5,176 nucleotides of DNA. It comes from a bacterium (GTDB lineage Bacteria > Planctomycetota > J058 > JACQDU01). The stretch covers positions 1 to 5,176 of the forward strand of contig JACQDU010000263.1 of NCBI GenBank assembly GCA_016200955.1. Direction: 5' to 3'. The notes beneath the pieces were generated by a model that was given only the letters and a program-made list of their open reading frames with translations, did no database searches and was not told the origin of the DNA. Within the stretch, counting starts at the first letter, position 1. The number at the start of each line of letters is the position of its first letter. Positions 1-4,577 of the stretch are shown piece by piece. Position numbers and translations under genes: made by a program.

Positions 1-115
1 GCGGCGCCTTCCTGGGCGGCGCGCTCGTCTTGGGGGAGTCGTCGGGCTTCGCGTCCTCGGAGCCGCATCCCGCGAGCGCGAGCGCGAGCGTCGAGAGGAG
101 AAACGGGCGGCGCAT
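1..115 (-). CDS. Lipoprotein, N-terminal part (runs off left edge)
   Basis: The ATG at 115-113 opens a 38-codon frame that stays open to the window edge, so only the N-terminus is visible. It reads MRRPFLLSTLALALAGCGSE: two arginines, a hydrophobic stretch, then the lipobox LAGC at residues 14-17. Cys17 would be the lipidated residue after signal peptidase II cleavage. Residue +2 after Cys is Gly, not Asp, so by the E. coli sorting rule it would go to the outer membrane. What follows is a hydrophilic Pro/Lys/Asp/Ser-rich spacer typical of lipoprotein linkers; no domain is reached. A good ribosome binding site, AAGGAG at 130-125, lies 9 nt before the ATG. The gene begins 19 nt after the xdhC-like stop on the same strand, so the two are probably co-transcribed. 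Its function cannot be told from this fragment. Confidence 0.8.
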   Translation of the reverse strand, partial: MRRPFLLSTLALALAGCGSEDAKPDDSPKTSAPPRKAP

Positions 116-134
116 TCTCAGGCTCTCCTTGTTC

Positions 135-1073
135 TCAGGTCGCGTCCTCGTCGTCCTCGGACGAGAGGCGGGCTTCGCTCGGGACCTCGTCGCCCTCGCA
201 GCGAGAGAGCGGGCGGAGCTCGGTGGGCTTCCTCCCCCGGAGCCGTCTCCTGTCGCGCTCGTCGAGCACGCCCGGGAGCGCGAGCTCGCGCGAGACCTCC
301 GTCCCGCGGCGGCGCACGGCCACGAGCTCGCAGGCGATCGAGGCGGCGATCTCCTCGACGGTGACGGCTCCCACGTCGAGGCCGATCGGCGCGCGCACGC
401 GCTCGAGGCGCTCGAGAGGCAGGCCGCGCGCGAGCGCCCGCTCGAGGATCTTCCGGATCTTCACCCGGCTCCCGACGAGGCCCACGTAGCGCGCGTCCTG
501 CGAGATCGCCCACTCGAGGCACTGCTGGTCGTAACGGTGTCCTCTCGTGACGACGGCCACGTAAGCCGGGGCGCGCGCCCGGAGCCTCGCGAGCGTTTCC
601 TCGAAGGGAGCGACGAGTCGCTCGCAGCCCGGGAAGCGGGGCTCGTTCAGGAACTGCGCGCGGTCGTCCACGACGACGACCTTCCAGTCGAGCAGAAGCG
701 CAGCTCGAGCGAGCGCCTGTCCCACGTGGCCCGCCCCGAACACGTAGAGATGGGCCGTGACGAGCGGCTCGAGGAAGACCTCGACTCGCCCGCCGCAGAT
801 CAGGCCGTGCTCGGGGTCGTCGCTCTCGGTCAGGTCCACCGTGATCGTGCGCGGGCGCTCGTCCGAGAGGACCTGCTTCGCCGCCGTGTACACGGCTCCG
901 TCGACGCAGCCTCCGCCGACCGTGCCCACGGCCTGGCCGCTCCCGGCGATGAGCATCTTCGAGCCGAGCGAGCCGGGAGACGACCCGATCACGCGCACGA
1001 CCGTCGCGAGCACCGCGGGCTCGCCGGACTGGTCGAGCTTCCGGATCGCGTCGTAGACCTCGCGCTGGCGCAA
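135..1073 (-). CDS. xdhC: XdhC/CoxI-family molybdenum cofactor maturation protein
   Basis: 312 aa. The family binds molybdenum cofactor, promotes its sulfuration and delivers it to molybdenum hydroxylases such as xanthine dehydrogenase or CO dehydrogenase, acting in the cytoplasm. The N-terminal XdhC/CoxI domain shows the family pattern: VLATVVRVIGSSPGSLGSKM at 21-40, then GTVGGGCVDGAV at 50-61 with Cys56, and GLICGGRVEVFLEP at 90-103. A Rossmann-type C-terminal half follows, with YVFGAGHVGQALARAA at 110-125, VVVDD at 133-137, a GLVGSR turn at 198-203 and the family's closing PIGLDVGAVTVEEIAASI at 229-246. The last ~50 residues are a charged Arg/Glu/Asp tail beyond the usual domain end. The start is TTG (1073-1071): no ATG or GTG lies in frame just upstream, and AAGAGG at 1089-1084 serves as a weak ribosome site 10 nt away. 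No dehydrogenase subunit is encoded in the window, so the client enzyme is unknown. Family certain; exact client and symbol less so. Confidence 0.92.
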   Translation of the reverse strand: MRQREVYDAIRKLDQSGEPAVLATVVRVIGSSPGSLGSKMLIAGSGQAVGTVGGGCVDGAVYTAAKQVLSDERPRTITVDLTESDDPEHGLICGGRVEVFLEPLVTAHLYVFGAGHVGQALARAALLLDWKVVVVDDRAQFLNEPRFPGCERLVAPFEETLARLRARAPAYVAVVTRGHRYDQQCLEWAISQDARYVGLVGSRVKIRKILERALARGLPLERLERVRAPIGLDVGAVTVEEIAASIACELVAVRRRGTEVSRELALPGVLDERDRRRLRGRKPTELRPLSRCEGDEVPSEARLSSEDDEDAT

Positions 1074-1096
1074 AGAAAGCGAGCCTCTTGGCTTCC

Positions 1097-1105
1097 ACGC
1101 TACCA
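1097..1105 (-). promoter_or_regulatory. Possible extended -10 promoter for the xdhC-like gene
   Basis: On the minus strand the sequence reads TGGTAGCGT, an extended -10 (TGn + TAGCGT, a partial match to TATAAT). Transcription would begin around 1090, giving a 5' leader of about 17 nt with AAGAGG near its start. No convincing -35 is seen. It sits in the 130-nt divergent gap (1074-1203) between the xdhC-like gene and the HEAT-repeat gene. I found no clear promoter for the rightward gene in the same gap. Confidence 0.25.
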
Positions 1106-1203
1106 GAGAGAGGAGAGAAGCGCACGGAAGCTCGCGCTCCCGGATGCGGTGTCAGCTCCGGGTCGGCACCGGGCACTCTGCCCGACGAGGAACGTCCCCG
1201 ACC

Positions 1204-1818
1204 ATGAAGAAAGCAGCCCTTCTCACCCCGGTCGTCGTGCTCGCGAGCTTCGCACTCGCCCGTGCCGCGAGCGCTTACGCGAGCGACGCCGAGGTGACGG
1301 CGGCTCTCTCCGCCTTCAGGGCGGACTACGCCTCGAAGGAGGACTCGGTCCGCGAGAAGGCCGTGAAGACGCTCGGGAACACGAAGCACAAGCGGATCGT
1401 CGAGGCGCTCGCCGCGCCTCTCACGAAGGACTCGTCCCAGCTCGTCCGGCGAGCGGCGGCGGCGGAGATCGGCGCCCAGTGGACGCCGAACGCCGTCAAG
1501 GTGCTCGCGAGCGCGCTCCAGCCCGACGACGTGTCGCTCAAGGACGTGAACGCCGCGATCATCAAGGCGCTCGGAGCGACGAGCTCCGACGAGGCCGTGC
1601 CGGTCCTCGTGGGCCTCCTCGCGAAGAAGCCGCCGGGCCGGTCCAAGAGCCCTCCCGTGGCGAACGACGGGGAGCCGCCGATCTTCACGACGACCGCGCT
1701 CAAGGCCCTCACTCAGATCGCGAGCCCGCGGGCGATGGACGACGCGCTCCTCTTCCTCGTCTCGATGGGCAAGCGCGGCGGTAAGGGCTCGGACGACGAG
1801 TACGGCAAGGCGACCTAG
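1204..1818 (+). CDS. Exported HEAT-repeat protein, ended early by an in-frame TAG
   Basis: 204 aa to the TAG at 1816-1818. I start it at ATG 1204 rather than the in-frame ATG at 1144. From 1204 the protein opens with a clean signal peptide (MKKAALLTPVVVLASFALAR, then AASA with cleavage near residue 24), and GAGGAA at 1187-1192 lies 11 nt upstream; the longer start would bury the signal. The mature part is alpha-helical HEAT/armadillo-type repeats: about 46-75 (DSVREKAVKTLGN…), 77-106 (SSQLVRRAAAAEIG…), 110-140 and 160-187. Each has the A..aLG.....a...L pattern of paired helices. Such repeats are protein-binding scaffolds; the partner is unknown. The TAG falls within what looks like the next repeat (DDEYGKAT*DLLAAITGE), and the frame continues to 2136, so this is probably a truncated version of a 310-codon gene. 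It may be a true nonsense mutation, a sequencing error or a read-through site. Confidence 0.8.
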   Translation: MKKAALLTPVVVLASFALARAASAYASDAEVTAALSAFRADYASKEDSVREKAVKTLGNTKHKRIVEALAAPLTKDSSQLVRRAAAAEIGAQWTPNAVKVLASALQPDDVSLKDVNAAIIKALGATSSDEAVPVLVGLLAKKPPGRSKSPPVANDGEPPIFTTTALKALTQIASPRAMDDALLFLVSMGKRGGKGSDDEYGKAT

Positions 1819-2136
1819 GACCTCCTCGCGGCGATCACCGGCGAGCATCTCAAGGGCACGAACGAGTGGAACCGCTGGTGGCTCGAGAACAAGAACACTA
1901 AGAAGGTCATAGCGGTCTACCGTTGCGAGGGCACCGGCATGCTCTTCGAGAAGACCGATCCCAAGGCGAAGTGCACCCACGACAGCGACAAGAACCCGGG
2001 ATGCGGCGTCTTCCTCAAGTCGAAGCTCGAGGGCGGCGGCGAGCCCAAGAAGGAGAAGCGCGAGCGGAAGGCGAAGGACTCGAAGAAGGACGACTCGAAG
2101 AAAGACGACTCGAAGAAAGACGACTCGAAGAACTGA
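1819..2136 (+). pseudogene. Downstream in-frame remainder of the HEAT-repeat gene
   Basis: Directly after the TAG and in the same frame, 105 codons continue to a TGA at 2134-2136. They encode the expected end of a HEAT-repeat protein: DLLAAITGEHLKGTNEWNRW then WLENK, matching the 'a…l.aiTG…W..WW..nk' ending common in exported bacterial HEAT proteins. Next comes a segment with three cysteines (residues 36, 52 and 62 after the stop; C-x15-C-x9-C), which could be a partial metal-binding or disulfide knuckle. A Lys/Glu/Asp-rich tail with a 5-residue tandem repeat closes it. Codon choice remains GC-ending overall, so this was coding until recently or still is. A few unfavoured codons (ACT, ATA, CGT, CAT) occur at 1846-1926. 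An internal ATG at 1939 with GAGGG upstream could restart translation, but it would cut through the cysteine segment, so I treat the stretch as the 3' part of the upstream gene. Confidence 0.7.
2077..2133 (+). repeat. 15-nt tandem repeat encoding DSKKD units
   Basis: Units begin at 2077, 2092, 2107 and 2122 (the last is 12 nt), 3.8 copies. The consensus is gactcgaagaaagac, with a single g/a difference in the first copy. The period is a multiple of three and the frame encodes DSKKD repeatedly, giving a strongly charged, probably disordered C-terminus that ends at the TGA. Near identity at the DNA level points to recent slippage expansion. Confidence 0.9.
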
Positions 2137-2143
2137 TCCTCGG

Positions 2144-2178
2144 CCGCGCGCTCCAGCCGGAAACGGCGTCGCCCGCGG
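2144..2178 (+). terminator. Possible hairpin between the HEAT gene and the next operon
   Basis: GCCG (2156-2159) and CGGC (2164-2167) pair around a GAAA tetraloop. An outer CCGCG (2144-2148) could pair with CGCGG (2174-2178) across an internal loop. There is no T-run, so it is not a classical intrinsic terminator. It could slow polymerase or protect a 3' end. Weak: short stems are common in DNA this GC-rich. Confidence 0.2.
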
Positions 2179-2183
2179 TCAGG

Positions 2184-2192
2184 TGCTAGAAT
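2184..2192 (+). promoter_or_regulatory. Extended -10 promoter, probably giving a leaderless mRNA
   Basis: TGCTAGAAT combines the extended TGn element with TAGAAT, five of six matches to TATAAT, and is conspicuously AT-rich against its surroundings. With normal spacing, transcription would start at about 2199-2200, exactly at the ATG of the next gene (2200). That gene has no ribosome binding site in front of it, which fits leaderless translation. No good -35 is visible about 17 nt upstream, consistent with reliance on the extended -10. Confidence 0.55.
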
Positions 2193-2199
2193 CCGTCGC

Positions 2200-2892
2200 A
2201 TGCTCGTCCCTCTCTCCTCCCTGAAGAAGACCGGAGGAGCCCTCGCGATCCTCGCCCTCGGGGCGCTCGCCCTCGTGCCGGCGCGGGGCGAGGACCGCTC
2301 GCCCGCGAGCTACTTCCCGCTCGACCTCAAGCGGCACTGGAAGTACCGCCTCACGCTCGAGGTCGACAGCACGAAGCAGCTCGCCGTGCGCGACCGCACG
2401 AACCTCTCCGCGGTGAAGGTCGCCGAGCGCGACGCCGTCCTCGTCGAGGAGCGCATCGAGAACCACGTGGAGCTCACCGAGACCTACGCCCTCGAGGGCG
2501 ACGCGATCCTCCTCCTGAGCACGAAGGCCCAGGGAGGAGCCGAGCGGATCTCGGATCCGCCGCGGCCTTACCTCGTCCTCTCGAAGCTCGACTCGGTCGG
2601 AGCGGTCTGGAGCTGGACCTCGACCGACGGCCGCGAGTCTTACCTGACGACGGTCACGCGGAAGGGCCTCGACAAGGAAGGCCGCGACGAGATCGTCGTC
2701 TCCATGAAAGGAAAGGTCCACGGCAAGGACGCGACGAGGGTCGCGACGCAGGACCACACGCTCACGCTCGTCCGCGGAGTCGGCGTGACGCACGAGGAGA
2801 ACGCGATCGTCCCTCCCGACGAGAAGCACCGGACCGCGACCCGGTCCGAGCTCCTCTCGCACGACACCGGCTCCTCCAAGCAAGACAAGTAA
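2200..2892 (+). CDS. Exported protein of unknown function, YFPLD…W.Y type
   Basis: 230 aa. ATG 2200 is followed by a signal peptide: KK at 9-10, hydrophobic GGALAILALGALALV at 12-26, and probable cleavage near ARG|ED (residues 28-32). The mature protein is mostly predicted beta. It begins SYFPLDLKRHWKYRL (37-51), the 'FPL…W.Y' opening seen in many secreted or periplasmic beta-rich proteins. It continues to VGAVWSWTSTDG (133-144) and ends with LVRGVGVTHEEN (190-201) and a polar tail. These landmarks recur in the same order in the next gene, so the two are probably distant paralogues. No enzyme motif or catalytic residues are recognised, and no cysteine is present in the mature part. It is the first gene of a two-gene operon; the next ATG is 16 nt past the TAA. 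No ribosome site precedes it, and an extended -10 sits 7 nt before the start. Function unknown. Confidence 0.85.
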   Translation: MLVPLSSLKKTGGALAILALGALALVPARGEDRSPASYFPLDLKRHWKYRLTLEVDSTKQLAVRDRTNLSAVKVAERDAVLVEERIENHVELTETYALEGDAILLLSTKAQGGAERISDPPRPYLVLSKLDSVGAVWSWTSTDGRESYLTTVTRKGLDKEGRDEIVVSMKGKVHGKDATRVATQDHTLTLVRGVGVTHEENAIVPPDEKHRTATRSELLSHDTGSSKQDK

Positions 2893-2899
2893 CGAGAGT

Positions 2900-2903
2900 G
2901 AGG
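2900..2903 (+). promoter_or_regulatory. Ribosome binding site of the second operon gene
   Basis: GAGG lies 5 nt before the ATG at 2909, within the 16-nt gap after the preceding TAA. It supports this start and short-range co-translation with the upstream gene, and contrasts with the first gene, which has no such site. Confidence 0.65.
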
Positions 2904-2908
2904 AACGC

Positions 2909-3751
2909 ATGAAGCGGTTCGGGCTCGTCCTCCTGCTCACGGGAGCGGTCGCCCTGGGAGTCGCGCGCGCGCAGGAGAAGCCGGCGACGCCGGACAAGCC
3001 CGCAGACAGGCCCGCGGACAAGCCCGCGGACAATCCCGCGCCGGACACCTCGTCCGATCCGAAGGACAAGGACACGAAGGCGCCCGACCCCGCGAAGGCC
3101 GCTCCCGCGGGCTCTCTGCTCGCGCCGGGCACCGTCTCGCGGAAAGGCCTCTTCCCCCTCGACGACGGCAGGAAGTGGACATACGAGCTCAAGTTCTGGT
3201 ACGGCGCGACCGGCGCCAACCCGGACGAGGGGCCCAAGGACAAGCCGAGGACCGACCGCCTCGAGGTCCTCGTCCCGATCGGGACGGCTCCCGTGAAGAT
3301 CGACGACAAGGACGTGCGCACGCTCGACTACAAGCTGAACGGCGAGCTCGCCCAGTCGGCGTTCTTCCGCGAGGAGGAGGGCAAGGTCCTCTGCCTGCGC
3401 CGCATGCTCGGAGTCGGCGAGCACAAGAAGACGTTCGACCTCGTCCCCGCGCAGCCGATCCTTTCGGGCGAGCTCAAGGTGGGCTCGAGCTGGACGTGGG
3501 AGGGCAAGACGGCCGCCGCCACGGGCACCGAGAGCTTCACCGTCCTCCGCGAGGAGCGCGTGAAGACGCCGGCCGGCACCTTCGACACGGTCCTGATCCT
3601 CGCGACCTACAAGGGGAGCGACGACTCCACGAGCTCCTCCGCCAAGTGGCTCTCGCCGGGCGTCGGCATCGTGCGCGAGGAGACCGAGGTCAAGACCGAC
3701 AAGGATTCCTTCCGCGTTCGATGCGTGCTCAAGGAGATGAAGACGAAGTAG
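2909..3751 (+). CDS. Exported protein of unknown function with Pro/Lys/Asp spacer
   Basis: 280 aa. The signal peptide MKRFGLVLLLTGAVALGVAR is followed by A|QE, with cleavage after ARA (residues 19-21). Residues 23-66 form a disordered spacer rich in Pro, Asp, Lys and Ala with DKPA-type repeats, suited to crossing or anchoring in the cell wall or periplasm. The folded part starts at 80 with GLFPLDDGRKWTYEL (80-94). It passes through LKVGSSWTWEGK (189-200) and FTVLREERVKTPAGTFDTVL (210-229), then WLSPGVGIVREET (247-259). The 'V.tPAGtF.t..i' plus 'W.spGVGiVr' pattern is that of secreted DUF3108/TapB-like beta-barrel or beta-sandwich proteins; I recognise the pattern but cannot assign a named family. 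There is one Cys at 162 and one at 272. It is the second gene of the operon with the similar preceding gene. The stop is TAG (3749-3751), so TAG terminates normally here. Confidence 0.85.
   Translation: MKRFGLVLLLTGAVALGVARAQEKPATPDKPADRPADKPADNPAPDTSSDPKDKDTKAPDPAKAAPAGSLLAPGTVSRKGLFPLDDGRKWTYELKFWYGATGANPDEGPKDKPRTDRLEVLVPIGTAPVKIDDKDVRTLDYKLNGELAQSAFFREEEGKVLCLRRMLGVGEHKKTFDLVPAQPILSGELKVGSSWTWEGKTAAATGTESFTVLREERVKTPAGTFDTVLILATYKGSDDSTSSSAKWLSPGVGIVREETEVKTDKDSFRVRCVLKEMKTK
2993..3040 (+). repeat. 12-nt tandem repeat encoding DKPA units
   Basis: Four in-frame 12-nt units start at 2993, 3005, 3017 and 3029, each close to gacaagcccgcg. They encode DKPA, DRPA, DKPA and DNPA. The period keeps the frame, so changes in copy number would only lengthen or shorten the spacer after the signal peptide. 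Confidence 0.85.
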
Positions 3752-3766
3752 CCCTTCGACTTCGCG

Positions 3767-3783
3767 GCTCGCCCGCGGCGAGC
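3767..3783. terminator. Perfect 7-bp hairpin in the convergent gap
   Basis: GCTCGCC (3767-3773), loop CGC, GGCGAGC (3777-3783) is a perfect inverted repeat 15 nt after the rightward operon's TAG and 44 nt past the leftward Nudix stop. Its place between two converging genes suits a bidirectional terminator. There is no T-tract on either side, so it may act weakly or with Rho. Confidence 0.4.
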
Positions 3784-3805
3784 GCTACGCTCAGGGCGAT
3801 CGGGA

Positions 3806-3822
3806 GGGTGGTCGCGTCACCC
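3806..3822. terminator. Second small hairpin in the convergent gap
   Basis: GGGTGG (3806-3811) can pair with TCACCC (3817-3822), five Watson-Crick pairs plus one G-T, around a 5-nt loop. It lies just past the Nudix stop codon when read leftward, a suitable place for the end of that transcript. No T-run follows. Confidence 0.25.
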
Positions 3823-3827
3823 CGCGC

Positions 3828-4577
3828 TCAGAGCCCGGGGGCCCCGTACCGGGCGCGCAGCTCTCCCGGCAGGTCTTCCACGAAGAGATCGAGGGCGGGC
3901 AAGTATCCGATCGCATCGGCGAGCCGGAGCAGGCCGACTTCGGTCTTCATGTCCGGGATCTCGCCGCGCCGGCAGGCGGCGATCGCCTCCTTGAGGTCGT
4001 GGACCACGGTGTCGGCCGCTTCTTCCATGACGGAGCCGTCTCCCGCGAGCGCGCCTTGCTCCCCGGGCTTCACCTCGACCTCCGCGAGAAACACCTTCTC
4101 GTCGGTGATGCCGGGAGTCGCGAAGAAGGCCGCTCCCAGGAGACGCACGGCCTCGGGACGGACGGCGAAGCCGGCCTCCTCGTGGACCTCGGCCGCGGCG
4201 CGGCGCTGGAGACCGCCCTCGCCCCGGTCCTCGGCCTCGAGGATCCCCGCCACGATCTCCTCGATCGTGTCGTACTCGCGCGGGTCGGGCTGGACGAGCT
4301 CCCCCTTCTTCTCGCGGCGGAGGTAGATCGCCGCGCGGGTCCCTCGCCTGAGGTGGACGCGGACCCGCCCGCCCTCGCGGTGCCAGACGACGACGGCGAT
4401 CGCGTCCGTTCCGGGGCGCGAGACGATGTCGCACGAGTACTCGCGCGAGCGCGAGCCGTCCCGGTAGCAGTTCACGAGGCGGAGCCGCCGCACTCGCAGG
4501 AAGCCCTCGTCGCACCGCGAGCCGCGAGTCCGGTCGGCGGCGACCTCGAGGCGGGCGAGCTCCTTCTTTCCGCTCAC
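3828..4577 (-). CDS. Nudix hydrolase, ADP-ribose/ADP-sugar pyrophosphatase type
   Basis: 249 aa, starting at GTG 4577-4575. That GTG overlaps the TGA of the upstream hydrolase (shared GTGA, 4574-4577), the usual sign of translational coupling. Nudix enzymes cleave nucleoside diphosphates linked to another group using Mg2+. The N-terminal part (27-60) reads LRVRRLRLVNCYRDGSRS… then YSCDIVSRPGTDAI, followed by the substrate-side strand VRVHLRRGTRAAIYLRR (72-88). This layout is like the ADP-ribose/NDP-sugar branch. The Nudix box spans about 111-137 and ends AAAEVHEEAGF (127-137), keeping the metal-binding E130 and E133-E134. The usual Arg just before the first of these Glu is Ala129, and spacing to the upstream Glu is one residue longer than the textbook motif. 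The C-terminal GEIPDMKTEVGLL (205-217) matches the 'G.I.D.KT..gLl' helix typical of this branch. The likely reaction is ADP-ribose to AMP plus ribose 5-phosphate. Family certain, substrate inferred. Confidence 0.88.
   Translation of the reverse strand: MSGKKELARLEVAADRTRGSRCDEGFLRVRRLRLVNCYRDGSRSREYSCDIVSRPGTDAIAVVVWHREGGRVRVHLRRGTRAAIYLRREKKGELVQPDPREYDTIEEIVAGILEAEDRGEGGLQRRAAAEVHEEAGFAVRPEAVRLLGAAFFATPGITDEKVFLAEVEVKPGEQGALAGDGSVMEEAADTVVHDLKEAIAACRRGEIPDMKTEVGLLRLADAIGYLPALDLFVEDLPGELRARYGAPGL

Noticed and set aside
1144..1203. Upstream in-frame ATG at 1144 as the start of the HEAT gene
   Set aside because: It would place 20 polar residues before a clean signal peptide; the ATG at 1204 has a ribosome site and fits secretion.
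30..1784. Long plus-strand open frame of about 584 codons over the xdhC region
   Set aside because: Composition is a shadow of the minus-strand xdhC codons, and it ends inside the HEAT gene in the wrong frame. xdhC has clear family motifs instead.
1816..1818. Genome-wide reassignment of TAG (for example pyrrolysine)
   Set aside because: TAG at 3749-3751 ends another gene with no protein-like continuation, and no suppressor tRNA is present in the window.
118..1980. Long minus-strand open frame of about 620 codons crossing xdhC and the HEAT gene
   Set aside because: It is very Arg-rich with no family pattern, and runs antisense to the HEAT gene and out of frame with xdhC. GC-rich DNA with few stops gives such shadows.
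2179..3321. Minus-strand frame of about 380 codons opposite the two exported-protein genes
   Set aside because: Antisense to two genes with signal peptides, good starts and operon spacing; no recognisable domain, only Arg/Leu/Glu-rich sequence.
3175..4326. Plus-strand frame of about 383 codons spanning the convergent gap
   Set aside because: Out of frame with the exported protein, then antisense to the Nudix gene. Arg/Ser-rich nonsense.
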